Shown here: positions 1 to 12,290 of the stretch, one piece after another
How the letters are laid out: the number at the start of each line of letters is the position of its first letter
Position numbering within the stretch: the first letter of the stretch is position 1
Assembly: GCA_949775045.1 (NCBI GenBank)
Contig: OX459107.1
Location: 9,171,250 to 9,235,249, forward strand
Direction: 5' to 3'
Length of the DNA: 64,000 nt
Source of the DNA: Metridium senile
Lineage: Eukaryota; Cnidaria; Anthozoa; Actiniaria; Metridiidae
The notes under the pieces: generated by a model
The model's input: the letters and a program-made list of their open reading frames with translations, nothing else
The model's database searches: none
Told to the model about the DNA's origin: nothing
Program-made: the position numbers and the translations under genes

Positions 1-361
1 TTGAACTTAATAACATAAGCTTTTTAGATTTACAAAAATCTGTACTTTTAGGCACGGCACATATATTAAGAAAGGTGCTTCAGCTCTCAGGAGCCGCGTA
101 GGATCCCGAGCTGAAGCTAGATCTATACCAGTAAAAATTGTAAAAAAGTATTATTTTACTGTGAAATAAAGAAATAATAATAATAATAATAATAATAATG
201 TGTAATATGTATATTGCGCGTTTTAACATGTGTAATATGATCAATAACTTTCGCATAGTTTTTGAGATTTATCCTTGTTATTTCCATTTGTTTCCTTATA
301 AAACGTGAAGGACGTCGTTTTCACCAAAAAAATTCAAAATTCAAATTTTCAATTTTAAAAT
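1..361. other. Intergenic start; possible LINE 3' tail with AAT repeat
   Basis: A stretch ending in GAAATAAAGAA and an (AAT)n run at about 172-199 resembles the tail of a 5'-truncated non-LTR element, but no coding part is present. Nothing else is recognised. Confidence 0.3.
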
Positions 362-594
362 TACACCTACTTGCAATAAGGTTGTCATACAGAAATAGAA
401 CATTTGTCATAAAGAAAATAGAACATTTGTGATTTAGTAGAATAGGAATTGATTAAAAGACAAAAGAAGATCATTCAAGCTGAACTCTCTCTTTTGTCTT
501 TTAATTAATTCCTTTCGCACTGAATCACAAATGTTCTATTTTCTTTGTGACAAATGTTCTATTTTGTATGACAACCTTACTGCAAGTAGGTGTA
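362..594. mobile_element. Fold-back element (long inverted repeat)
   Basis: The left arm begins TACACCTACTTGCAATAAGG and the right arm ends with its near-perfect complement. The arms (about 105 bases each) share two copies of AATAGAACATTTGT and an AAAGACAAAAGA block, with a small loop around 475. It has the form of a MITE. Confidence 0.85.
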
Positions 595-1300
595 TATTTT
601 ATTCTTGGTGGAAAATGTTTTAAGAAAAGGTGGAAAAGGATTTAAATTGAATTAGTCGAGTTGACAACAACCGGTTACCAGGTGTATAAAGTTTTATTTT
701 GGTGATTAAATACATGTTATTTATTTACACCAATTGAATAAGGATTTTCCAAGGTGATTAGCCATTCCAAGACGGCAATTATGGGCACTAAAGATTGTCC
801 AAGGCGACAGGTCATTTCTAGACTGATCGGAGATGTTAAGGGACCCCTCCCCCCAAAAAAAAGATTAACATAGTTTGATCTTAAATTTAATTTTCTTGTT
901 AATTTTCGTATTTCAAATTTTCTATTTGTATTTAAAAATCAATATCACCAATTAACAATGAGCAAAAACTCACAATTGACTATACTTCCTATCTTAATCA
1001 AACAATTTCTCACTTTTAAATGTAGTTGATATTTCTTATTGATATATTTCAAAGATAATTTTTGCTCGGCGATTTCGTCCTTGTGTGGATCTAATGTTTC
1101 CGCCCTCAAAAGAAAGGAAGGAAAGACGCTATGATTGCGGTTGATTAACCTTTATTTTCAAGAGACAAAGATCCGGAAAAAATATTATTTGGACTTGATG
1201 CTTTAGTTTTTACTCAATATATGAGAAGGAAATGGAACGGATGAAGCAAGGGAGGCAAAAAGGAAGGAAACGGAACGTATGAAGTAAAAATAAAGAAAAA
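595..1300. other. AT-rich non-coding stretch
   Basis: No ORF, RNA gene or repeat unit that can be supported is seen here. Confidence 0.5.
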
Positions 1301-1509
1301 AAGACAAGACAAGACAAGACAAGACAAGACAAGACAAGACAAGACAAGACAAGACAAGACAAGACAAGACAAGACAAGACAAGACAAGACAAGACAAGAC
1401 AAGACAAGACAAGACAAGACAAGACAAGACAAGACAAGACAAGACAAGACAAGACAAGACAAGACAAGACAAGACAAGACAAGACAAGACAAGACAAGAC
1501 AAGACAAGA
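1301..1509. repeat. (AAGAC)n pentanucleotide microsatellite
   Basis: About 42 perfect copies of a 5-bp unit. The frames that run through it on the minus strand are repeat translations, not genes. Confidence 0.97.
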
Positions 1510-1896
1510 GAGACCCTATATACTGTAAAAAACGTATGTGACGTAGGCTTTCCTGAATAAAGATTGATTATTATCATTAAATTAAACAAAGATAAAAATA
1601 GGAAAGCAAAGAAAACCTAATTCTAGCCTGAGAAGACAACAGAAAAAAATACCTGTAAAACAAAGTGATTCGCCCTCAGCTCCTTAAAACAGTAAAAGGC
1701 CTATTAAAACCATCTCACGTGAAATATGTTTATCAATACTAAACGTTAAGTCTTGTATCGTACGAACCACTTGACCAGTTGAAAGCTTCCGATAACGGGA
1801 GGTAAATGTGCTGCAAGCAAACGATAAAAATCTAACTTACTTTTAATTGCATAACATAACTTTTTAACAAAAGGTGGACGTACAATCGTTACTTAC

Positions 1897-1942
1897 TTAC
1901 GTCCTGACGTTTCGCACGGTAACCCGGCCTTCTCTGGACTAA
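1897..1942 (-). other. Degenerate GAAACGTC / hammerhead-like motif
   Basis: On the minus strand GAGAAGGCC, a GGGTTACC loop region and GTGCGAAACGTCAGGA occur in the order seen in hammerhead-like segments of Penelope-like elements. The CTGATGA core is not kept. Weak alone; listed because better matches occur at 11170, 20195 and 47211. Confidence 0.3.
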
Positions 1943-1989
1943 TTTTTAACAATCTATAATAATAATAATTGTAATTTGACCGCTATCGA

Positions 1990-2153
1990 CCCCCCCCCCC
2001 CCCCCCCCCAACCCCCCCACACACACACACACGTTTTGCGCCGAACATGTATTGCAAATTCACGAGTTATTGTGGCATGATTGGACAGAACTGAATCATG
2101 GGTTTCCTGTGATTTGCGCGGGAAATAAATGCCAGCTTCCCCCCCCCCCCCCC
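1990..2153. repeat. Poly-C and (CA)n tracts
   Basis: Runs of C at about 1990-2008 and 2139-2153 and a short CA repeat at about 2019-2032. Such homopolymers are also prone to assembly error. Confidence 0.8.
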
Positions 2154-2289
2154 GATTCTTCCAATTTTTGAGTAATTATTGACTCTTTATTCAGACAATA
2201 AAATAAGTATCCAATATTTGTTTGCACGCAATTAACTAAGTATCCGCTTCTCATATAGCTGAGCTAGCGTGAATTCCTTTCTTTTACGC

Positions 2290-3062
2290 AGTTGTTTGCA
2301 GTAATAGTGGATGCACCGTTTATTCAGATATTTTTAATTCCGAAATTGACACCGACTAAATAACCACTACTCAGCCATTTTTATATCAATTTACTCAGTT
2401 ATTTGAGTAACCACTATACTCATTCGTTTTTGCAGTGAGTAACTGTGGATGCATCGATTTAATGAGTTATTTGAGTAACCACTACTCAGTCGTTTTTGCG
2501 GTGAGTAACTGTGGATGCATCAATTTACTTAGTTATTTGAGTAACCACTACTCAGTCGTTTTTGCAGTGAGTAACTGTGGATGCATCGATTTAATGAGTT
2601 ATTTGAGTAACCACTACTCAGTCGTTTTTGCGGTGAGTAACTGTGGATGCATCGATTTAATGAGTTATTTGAGTAACTACTACTTAGTCGTTTTTGCAGT
2701 GAGTTACTGAGGACGCATTGATTTACTCAGTTATTTCAGTATCCACTACACAGTCATTTTTGCAGTGAGTAACTTTAGATGTAGAGATTTTCTCAGAGTT
2801 ATTTGAGTAACCACTACTCAGTCGTTTTTGCTGTGAGTAACTGTGGTTGCATCGATTTACTCAGTTATTTGAGTAACCACTACTCAGTCGTTTTTGCAGT
2901 GAGTAACTGTGGATGCATCGATTTACTCAGTTATTTGAGTAACAACTACTCAGTCGTGTTTGCAGTGAGTAACTTTGGATTGATCAATTTACGGATACAG
3001 GACAGATATTTGAGCAACCACTACGTTTTTGCGGTAAGTAACTGTGGATGCATCGATCGATT
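2290..3062. repeat. 66-bp minisatellite
   Basis: About 11 units, the central ones close to identical, containing GAGTAACTGTGGATGCATCG and TTATTTGAGTAACCACTACT. Outer copies are diverged. Because 66 is divisible by three, the plus-strand frame stays open as a 22-residue repeat; there is no other coding evidence. Confidence 0.92.
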
Positions 3063-3199
3063 TACGTTTTTGAAGCGTTTGTTATTCAAATTGTTTCCTT
3101 AGAAACACCACACAAACGTTATATGTTATACATTATATGTTGAAAAAAAGTAGAGGAAGCAAAAAATAGTCTATTGTTTTTGAACGGTGTCATGCTAAA

Positions 3200-3346
3200 G
3201 CCTGGTTCACACTGCGACATAAGCATAAGCAACACGCGCAGACTCAGTGAAGCATTTCACGAATAGGTATGGGAAAAGACAAGTGCGGCTAATGAACAAA
3301 GCCCAACTGAGTCTGAGTCTTATGCTTATGTCGATAGTGTGAACTT
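3200..3346. mobile_element. TIR element, family A copy 1
   Basis: Ends CCTGGTTCACACTGCGACAT and its complement ATGTCGATAGTGTGAAC; the interior has CAAGTGCGGCTAATGAACAAAGC-like sequence. A second copy lies at 57212-57350. Confidence 0.85.
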
Positions 3347-3906
3347 AAAGGAAAATGGACATTTCGGTCCGGAACAAGCGGTTTTTCATTATCTTATCGT
3401 AATCCATCAAGTTTCTGATTATTTTGGATAAAAAGCGGAAAGCAGACTATTTGACATTTGGAAGGTTTTTTTCACTTTTGTCAGTTTTGAGTTACTTTTG
3501 ATGCAAGTTCTCATGATCAGTATTATTTATTTATTATTATTATTTTTTTAATAAACTTCGTCCAAAGACAAGAGCCCGCAACAGCATGACCAATTACTGT
3601 GGGTCCAATTATGTATATTAACAACAATATGTTATTTGATATAATCTGCGATAAGAAGGAATGTAAACATCAACAAATAATAGAAAAACAACGGCTTTAA
3701 CCCAACTATTTGTCTAATTTACCTACACCTACAGTCAAAGCTAAGGCTGTGCAATGAAGAACTCGAAACTGGCCTAACTCCCGATCGCCATGTCGCCGCA
3801 ACTTCGAATGTCTTCAAACGTTTAGGCGACAGAAAATCGCAGCGAGTTGCACTGCTCATATATCGCGCGACAAAATTGTAAACTTATTTCCATTCGTTTA
3901 ATAGGC
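3347..3906. other. Intergenic; dispersed repeat related to 39055-39233
   Basis: 3781-3890 shares AGAAAATCGCAGCGAGTTGC and TATCGCGCGACAAAATTG with 39055-39233, with weaker matches at 49560-49665 and 14225-14275. The remainder shows nothing. Confidence 0.6.
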
Positions 3907-4128
3907 TTACAGTACGAATCAAAAAACCGTGGGCATCCAGAAGTATTTTAGAAATCGTTCATTGTTCGTTGAACAACTCAGAAACAACTATATCAACGCA
4001 AGAAGTTTGAATGATGTGTAGTATGATAAACGTTTTGTAGTTAGAGATGTTTGTGAGTTGTTCAACGAACAGTAAACGATTTCTAGAATATTTCTTGGTG
4101 CCCACGGTTTTTCGATTCGCACTGTAAT
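3907..4128. mobile_element. Fold-back element
   Basis: Arms 3907-3985 and 4048-4128 are near complements, beginning TTACAGTACGAATCAAAAAA and ending ATTCGCACTGTAA, and both containing GTTCGTTGAACAACTC. Confidence 0.88.
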
Positions 4129-4144
4129 TATTTTCGCAGCATTT

Positions 4145-4890
4145 AAATGATTTACAAAACAAACACTCAAATGGCTTCCAAATATTCGAATGATTTAATT
4201 CTAAAACCAACATTGAAATGGAAACACTTTTCTAACAATTTGATAAATTCGAACATTTTTGCAATTCAACCGGACTTAAATACAATTCTTTATTGTACAA
4301 ATATACCAAGTTTTTACATAATAATAATAATTCAATTGCATGAAAATAATTTTACAGTGAGGATAATCGAACCGAAGACATGACTTTTTTTCATGTTATT
4401 ATTTCCTGAAAAACTTCTATTGCATTTAAAGCTAAAAAATGAAGCAGTGAGTTCAAATTCACTAAGTGTTCATAATAAATCTTATTTCTAATCTATTTAC
4501 TCAAGGCATGTAGGCTAAAAAAGTAACAAAAAAACTCAGTGTGTCGTGTGTCGTTTACTGTAAAAAAGCTAAAAATCGATATAACAGTGAGCACTAAAAT
4601 GGTTTTCACAGTGTTCATTTTTTCGAAAAAAGACACTGAAATGGTTTCCGGTAACACTTTACTGGCTTTTCCGTATACTAACCATGAGCGGTTTTTCCGA
4701 CCAAGAGCTCAAAATGCGAATAGTTACACCTCAATATTGATATTGTTCCCAGTTTTTGAATAGACTAGTGAGCACCGAAATGGTTTTCCAAGTGTTTAAA
4801 TCGGGTTTTCTAAACAAACACTCAAATAGTCTCTCAACATTTGATTGGTTTTCTCAAACCATGTAGCACTGAAATGGTTTCCAGACCATT
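4145..4890. repeat. Degenerate CACTGAAATGGTTTYC repeats
   Basis: Irregularly spaced copies of this motif occur between about 4150 and 4890, separated by AT-rich sequence. This is an eroded tandem or dispersed repeat; no gene is seen. Confidence 0.5.
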
Positions 4891-5099
4891 AAAATAACCA
4901 AAATCTCCCTCAATATATACACTTCCGACACAAGGTGTCTTTTTAATAAAGTGATTTGTATTGCGTAGTCTACTGGATGTAGTAAATTGTGCATTAGCAA
5001 ACAAAAAGTGAAAATTAATCTTATCACACAGACAGTGGAATTTGCATCTCAGACCAGAGTTAATAGAAGTCTTCCCATGACGCTGTCTGAATGGGGATT

Positions 5100-5335
5100 T
5101 TTTATCAGTTGCCTGTTCGATCACAGACTTGATCAGACGTTCGAGAAGGCGTGATCAAGCAATCGATCACATGTAATTTATAGTTTGTAGAAGACGTGAT
5201 CAAAACTTCGATCTATTCACTCTGTGGAACAGTTGATCGAACGCTCGATTACAATCACTTTATGGAAGCCTTGATCAGACTTTTAATCAGAGTAGATTTT
5301 AGACCTCTTGATTAGTAGACTTCCTAAGAACTTCA
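5100..5335. repeat. Degenerate ~50-bp repeats rich in TGATCA/CGATCA
   Basis: Several imperfect units of the form TTGATCAGACGTTCGA / GTGATCAAGCAATCGA follow each other. They are diverged. Confidence 0.5.
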
Positions 5336-5593
5336 ACATCTCAAGTTGCAGCCGGAGTGGCCTTGAATGTTCTGAAAACTGTTTTAAAAGCTTTTTCTTC
5401 GAATCTTGTAAAATCCAGGAAAAGGCCCTTCTGAAAACCAGGCTAGGATAAGACAGAGGTAGGTTTATGTAATAAGAACAGGTGTTGTAAGGATAAACAG
5501 GTCTTATTTTGTTTATCTCAATCCACGATGAAGAATCTTTATCATTTAATTGAGTACATTATGATAGTAAATACTGTCTGTGATAATGATGTT

Positions 5594-5597
5594 GATC

Positions 5598-5667
<70 letters not shown>

Positions 5668-5668
5668 A

Positions 5669-5709
<41 letters not shown>

Positions 5710-6440
5710 AATGATGATGATGATGATGATGATGATAATGATGATAATGATGATCCTGATCATGATCATGATGATCATGATGATGAAAAATATGATGTTG
5801 ATGATGACAACAATAAAGATGATGATGATGATGCCGATGACGAAGATGATGATGATGATAATGATGACAAAGATGATGATGATGCCAATGAAGAAGAAGA
5901 AGAAGAAGATGATGATGATGATGACAATGATGATAATGATGATGACGATAATGATGATGATAATGATCATTTTGACAATGATGACTGATGACAATGATGA
6001 CTGATGACAATGATGACTGATGACAATGATGACTGATGACAATGATGATGATGATGACAACGATAAAGGTGATGATGATGATGATGCTGATGACAATGAT
6101 TATAATGACAATGATGATGATAATGATGATGATCATTTTGACAATGATAATAATGACAATGATAACAATAATGACAATGATGACAATGATGACAATGATG
6201 ACAATGATGACAATGATGACAATGATGACAATGATGACAATGATGACAATGATGACAATGATGACAATGATGACAATGATGACAATGATGACAATGATGA
6301 CAATGATGACAATGATGACAATGATGACAATGATGACAATGATGACAATGATGACAATGATGACAATGATGACAATGATGACAATGATGACAATGATGAC
6401 AATGATGACAATGATGACAATGATGATGATGATGATGGTC
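5594..6440. repeat. GAT trinucleotide array passing into a (TGATGACAA)n array
   Basis: 5594-6170 is interrupted (GAT)n. 6175-6425 is a very regular 9-bp unit, about 28 copies. All frames through it are low-complexity translations of the repeat. Confidence 0.96.
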
Positions 6441-7075
6441 ATGGTTCTGCAATATGAATATCCTGTATATAAGTGCAGCCAGGGGATTATTTGCCATTAT
6501 GAATACGGTGAGTGGTACGGATACAGGACAGATGGTTAATAAGTAGATAAGCTTGAGTACACTATGTCACCGACGAGAAACACCTTCAATAGAGCGCATT
6601 TAAACCAAAATTGAACAAATTTATGGCATCTTCCTTCACCGACACTGTCTGCGTATAAATTCAATAGAAATGGCGGCGTTCGTTTTGTTGAAGAGATGTT
6701 GATGTTGGATGGAAAGTTTGACTCAAATCAACGGCTTCATCGAACATCGTCCAACAAGGTTTACTGATCCATCAATAGGTGAGCGTAGTGTTTACAAGTG
6801 TTGGTATTGTGATGCTAATTTGCCAACCATTTTAAGAATAGAAGTTTTAAATTTCTTTGTTCTAATAACAATGGTTGGTTGGCAAAACCAAAACAAACTA
6901 CGTCACTGTACGTCCACCTATACAGGAAGCCTAGGTCTAGGTTTAAAGCCGGACCCACACACAATTACCTTCATGCTTTGCGTTGTCTATTTTGATTCCA
7001 GTGTTATAATCCATTCAAAGTTAGTCGAATTAAGAGGGGAAAAATAAAACAAAACGCTAAACAATTTAATAAAAG
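6441..7075. other. Intergenic with a dispersed repeat
   Basis: 6779-6850 is closely related to 50654-50735 in a KANSL3 intron (shared TGATGCTAATTTGCCAACCA). An internal inverted pair around TTTGCCAACCATT suggests a MITE remnant. No supported gene. Confidence 0.6.
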
Positions 7076-7255
7076 CGTTAATATCACATCTATAAAAAAT
7101 ACTCGATTCTGATTGGATGACGAACTGTGAATTTTTTCTTAATACCGTGCAATTAATTAATTGCACAAATCCGGGAACTTTGCTTTTGAATACCTTTCAA
7201 ATAGCTGTACTTTTATTCTCAGAAACTCGTATTTTTTATAGATGTGATATTAACA
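7076..7255. mobile_element. TIR element
   Basis: GTTAATATCACATCTATAAA at the left end and its complement ending GATGTGATATTAAC at the right end. Confidence 0.75.
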
Positions 7256-7257
7256 GG

Positions 7258-7411
7258 AAATTACACCTATGTTCTCGAAGAATTAATGAAAAATACCGCT
7301 TGTATTTGATGAAAGTAAATTAATACCACTCGTGCTACGCACTCGTGGTATTAATTCACTTTCATCAAATACAAGCGGTATTTTTCATTAATTCTTCTCG
7401 AACGGTGTAAT
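7258..7411. repeat. Near-perfect palindrome
   Basis: Arms of about 75 bases around a centre near 7335 (CACTCGTGCTACGCACTCGTG). It directly adjoins the TIR element before it, and the two may be one composite fold-back element. Confidence 0.85.
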
Positions 7412-8420
7412 TTCCTATACAAATATCCATTTACATCGTAAAATATATCAAAATGTCTGAATGTGCTATTTTCATTCAGTCTTTCGCGTGGTGCGGCATA
7501 CTAGTAAGTGACTGTAGGTCTTTTTAAAATTCATGGAGGAAAGACTCCGGCATGACACTATAACAAGTAGACTGCGCATGTGCGAGTGTTTCTAATTAAA
7601 CAAGTAGAGTAATAAGGGCACACAATAAATATAAAAAGGAATTTTAAACGTACTAAAGCTTTTTAATTTTTGTCAATTTTTCAAAATAAAACAATTTTCA
7701 GTATCTTTAGTAATAGTCGGTGCAGTCAGCTATGGACCGAATCGAAATATTGCGACCTGATATTGTTCAAGACTGCATGGTTAGCCTCGTGTTGACGTTG
7801 GGACACAATGGTGTTTTCACATGTATGAGAGGCTAGCCAGTCAAGTAGAATAGTTAAATAGTTGAATTACAATAGCTACCCCCCTCCCCCCAAAAAAACA
7901 GAAGGCATTATGGCTATTGTAAAAGTAGAGAATAGTCACTTACGTTCCTTGAGAAGCGAGAAGCCTGGATCTAACCTCATTATTGAAATTCAGAAAGCGC
8001 GCGGGAGATGGTGGGAGAACCTGGATTAAGAGTCATTATAACTCAGACAGACTTTACTCCCCAGTCTGTATGTATGTATTAATGGTTTTGTTTTCGGCTC
8101 TTTGGCGCCATCAAAAAGATAAACCATCTCAATCAATATAATTGACATTTTTTATGAACCAGTTAAGAAGTGATAACGTTAAAAAAAAAACGAGAATCAC
8201 TACTGGGATCACGACATCGTGTACGCCTCCCTACTTGCTTACAGACAGCCAAAGAAAAATAAGCCAGTTTTAAGTAAGTAATTTTCACATAGTTTGTAGC
8301 TGAAAGAAGCTTGTAATTTTGACATAGTTTTGTAATAACTATCAGTACACTTCGACAAAAGAATAACGTACACAATGTCAGTAAGTATACGATACTCTTT
8401 CCATTCTATTTTAGTTTCCA
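7412..8420. other. Intergenic; one short TIR remnant
   Basis: 7785-7843 carries TTAGCCTCGTGTTGA and GAGAGGCTAGCCAGTCAA, the ends of a small element also seen at 57768-57839. Nothing else is recognised. Confidence 0.5.
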
Positions 8421-8916
8421 GTCGTTTCCTTAGAAAGACTGACGCAGTCTACACTACCGCTATTTATCGTACATTTTTACTGCAATTGTTTTCGTAGAAA
8501 CACTGTCGCAGTCCACACTAGTTTAACCGCTAGTTATTGTACATTTTTACTGCAATTGTTTTCGTAGAAACACTGTCGCAGTCCACACTAGTTTAACCGC
8601 TAGTTATTGTACATTTTTACTTCAATTGTTTTCTTAGAAACACTGACGCAGTACACACTAGTTTAACCGCTAGTTATTGTACATTTTTACTCCAATTGTT
8701 TTCTTAGAAACACTGTCGCAGTCCCCACTAGTTTAACCGCTAGTTATCATACATTTTTACTCCAATTGTTTTCTTAGAAACACTGACGCAGTACACACTA
8801 GTTTAACCGCTAGTTATCATACATTTTTACTCCAATTGTTTTCTTAGAAACACTGACGCAGTACACACTAGTTTAACCGCTAGTTATTGTACATTTTTAC
8901 TCCAATTGTTTTTTTA
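8421..8916. repeat. 70-bp minisatellite
   Basis: About seven copies of a unit containing TTTTCTTAGAAACACTGACG and CACTAGTTTAACCGCTAGTT. Spacing of the CACTGWCGCA block is exactly 70 through most of the array. Confidence 0.93.
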
Positions 8917-10227
8917 GCTATCGAATTTCTCTAAGGAAATAACATTTTTTTACGGAAAAGACTTTGAAAATCATTCAAGGGCAATCAAAAAGTAAACTAA
9001 AACAAATTAAAATTCAGTTACCAATGCAAAAACTTACAGCCAATGCAACTTACAACTCCGAAACTCTAGTCATTACATATATTGATATTTTACTACAAAT
9101 CAAACTACAATATTTGCGCTAGTTACTTTGATTAGGTGTCAAATTCAGATGACAGACTATCAATCCTTGTAGAATCAGCTATAACTCAAACTGAATGACA
9201 TAAAAAAAAACAATAATTATTGAAAAAAAAATATGAATACTTATAGTCAAACTAAAGCGATCTCTCTTTTTGAAGTGTGGCTTATCGTTAACGATTTTAA
9301 GTAAATACGAAAAGCTGATTTAAAGGTAATTTTTAATTCTTCCTAAAAGGATATCTTTACTAATTCGAAAAGTAAACTGTGTAAAATTTCTTGTTTATTT
9401 TTCTCGTTTTCAAACCATCAACTTGCTTTTGTTTATTTTGCATTAGAAATTATCACAAGTTATAGAGTAAAAATAATGATTGCGAATGGTGATTACAGTT
9501 AAAACGCTATACTGTTTCTGTATTTGGGATAAGTATCTATTTTTAAATCGTTTTATACAGCTATTTTAAAAAGCGTTGGCGAAAGCTTTGTTGTTGTTGC
9601 TGCATACCAAGCCCGAAATGCACTATGGGCGATATGAATTCAAGCAGCGAAAGGCCTCGTCAATATAGAATTTTTCTAAACTTTGTTTGCAGGGTTTTCC
9701 AGCATATTTCAGTTATTCTGTGCTGATATTATTTACATATCTTGGAAAATAACCGTCATTTTATCATGCTTTGACATTTGTGAATCTGCAACGGACAGAA
9801 CTTGGAACAAACGATAAATATAAATACTAGATCAAGAAACCCCCTCAGTGCCGGGCTAAACTTGAACAGAAATAGATATAATTATCATCAAAAGTATTCG
9901 CTAATTTAGTCTTTCAAATATGTCATCTTTCTCCTTCCGAAAACGTTTAATGTCGGATATCGATGTCATTTTGAATCGAGTTCAGCCACTAGACCATAAT
10001 TAATAATAATCTACATTTTCACATTTCGTAACGCTGCCGAGTTACAATAATACTTGCATCCGTTGATTGTATACAAAAATACCGTTATTATATATTGCAC
10101 GATCACTTTTAAAGATATAAAATATCTCGGCGCATTTGTTAAATATCGTCAAGCATGCGCAGTAGGGACATTAAATCCAAATATCTGTAGATGACTAATA
10201 TATAGTTATGTCTCAATAACACAAGCG
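8917..10227. other. AT-rich intergenic stretch
   Basis: No gene, repeat or RNA structure that I can support. Confidence 0.5.
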
Positions 10228-10625
10228 TAGTCACTAAATAAGAACTATTACACAGTAGCAATTTTATTATATTTCATGGATATGGTGTTTGCGCTCTGCC
10301 TCATTACAACTTTACTTGTCCAGTTTGATAGAAACTAATAGTCACTAAATAAGAACTATTACACAGTAGCAATTTTGTTCTATTTCATGGATATGGTGTT
10401 TGCGCTCTGACTCATTACAACTTTACTTGTCCAGTTTGATAGAAACTAATAGTCACTAAATAAGAACTATTACACAGTAGCAATTTTGTTCTATTTCATG
10501 GATATGGTGTTTGCGCTCTGCCTCATTACAACTTTACTTGTCCAGTTTGATAGAAACTAATAGTTACTTAATAAGAACTATCACACTATAGCAATTGTAT
10601 TTTATTTCATAGATAGTGTTTGCGC
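10228..10625. repeat. 111-bp tandem repeat (about 3.5 copies)
   Basis: GTCACTAAATAAGAACTATT begins at 10229, 10341 and 10452, with a diverged copy at 10563. Each unit includes CATTACAACTTTACTTGTCC. A single related unit lies near 59750-59850. Confidence 0.92.
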
Positions 10626-10859
10626 TCTATAAATAGAAATTATGACATACCAACATTACTATTTGATGTTCATGGATATTACTTATAATAAACTACCTTT
10701 CAACTTGTATATGATAAATACTTCCAAACAATGTGTTATTATTTTCGACTTCATTTTGGACAACGTTTATGTAAACAGGTGTAATAAAATATTACTTAAA
10801 AGTAAAGGCGTGCAGCTTCCATTACGAGATAATGACAAATAAAACTATACTTCGCTTTC

Positions 10860-12290
10860 TAAAAAAGCCGAAAGCCCAATACTGTACATCAATTAATGTG
10901 TTTTTTTTTTTTTACTGTAAAATGGCACGCTCAATTTAATCAGTATTAATGCGAAAAGCCAACTAAAAGCAACAATTATAAAAGGTAGCATTTTGGCTTT
11001 AATACTAGCAAAATCCGCGGGAATCTAATACGCGGAACTACTAAATAAATATATGGATGGAAACTAGCGAGTAAACTAGTATAGGCTGCGCGTCGGTGTT
11101 TGATATGAAACGATAGGTAATATAATGAAATTTGTATTAAAAAGATGTTGACTTAATTAACTTTACTGACGTTTCGAGTTTTAGCCCTTCGTCGGAGTGA
11201 TACAACTATTATAATTATGATTCTTATTTTGCATGTAAGACATTTATCATTGAGTAACAGTGCCTAAAGCCAACCTCAAACATTGTAGAACAATATACGA
11301 CAATATCATCAATTTCAACGCCGAAAGCCTTGTATAGCGTTTGTAATTGGTGCTATTAGTTTGTAACCGTGGAAATTTGTGTTGCTTTTCTGCTGTAAAA
11401 AAACCTCCCCACTAAGCAGGATACCGCTAAGCTTTGAAAAACGGAGAAGTAAATTTGCCGTTTCGAATTCTTAATAAAATCCTACGAAATTGCTATGAGT
11501 TACATATAAGATGTTTATTAAACAAGATCTGATGTTGACAACGCGCCATCCAAGGGCTTTTCTGCTTTAGATTAGAGAAAAATGGTCGATTTTCGTTGGA
11601 AATTTAAGACCGAAACCGGAAGTGAATCGAAATCAACACACACATGGGACAACTTTACCGGAGACTTTGATATGCAAACCAAAAACAATATACAAAACAA
11701 TCATACTGATAGAAAAACGAAGAAAGCTCTAGTACTACGAATAGAAGTTTTTAACTAATGCCTACTTTAATTAGAAAAACCATGGAGTTGGTGTTTTTTT
11801 ATTATGATATTTTCCCATGGCTTTACTATAATTACCAACTGCAAAATCAATATACAAAAAACATCACTTTCTGCTTCCAAGCAATACGCCGAAAGCCCTA
11901 TATTAAACAGCAATTAGTGCTATTCGTTTAAAACACGTTCGCTTTGATGATGCTTTCTTTCCTTTAAAACCTTAACCTTAACCTGGTATTGATGCTTAAA
12001 GTCAACCAAAAAATGAACAATGTAGAAATAGGATCATTTTTTCTTACTTTGTCAAGTAATTAGTGGCATTTGTCTAGGACTTTTTTTATTTTTGGTGCTT
12101 TTTTCCTTTAAAATCTAAACCTGAATTAACCGAATTCACTTGGTATCGTGCTAAAAGTCAACCAAAATACGAACATTGTAGAAATGGGATAATTTTTCTT
12201 ACCCTGTTGCAAAACGCCGAAAGCCTTATTACATTGCGGTATAATTAGTGCCATTAGATTTCACTTACTCATTTTCACCTCGACTCTTCA
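10860..12290. repeat. Diverged long-unit repeat
   Basis: The block GCCGAAAGCC followed by an AT-rich tract and TTAGTGCYATTWG recurs at 10869, 11319, 11889 and 12219. A companion block AAAGTCAACCAAAA...ACATTGTAGAA recurs at 11270, 12000 and 12156. The copies are old and unevenly spaced. Confidence 0.65.
11170..11199 (-). other. Penelope-like hammerhead-type motif
   Basis: On the minus strand CCGACGAAGGGCTAAAACTC followed by GAAACGTCAG matches the form CTGANGA-stem-CGAAACGTC with changes in the first core bases. Compare 20195 and 47211. Confidence 0.4.

Noticed and set aside
1990..2032. Possible CRISPR-like or regulatory tract
   Set aside because: Simple poly-C and CA repeats only; the window is eukaryotic and no spaced direct repeats with unique spacers occur.
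5528..6539. Long Met-, Asp-, Ile-, His- or Ser-rich frames on both strands
   Set aside because: All come from the GAT and TGATGACAA microsatellites.
6709..7047. 112-codon plus-strand frame with a donor-like GTGAGC
   Set aside because: The donor and following sequence belong to a dispersed repeat also found at 50654, and the peptide has no recognisable feature.
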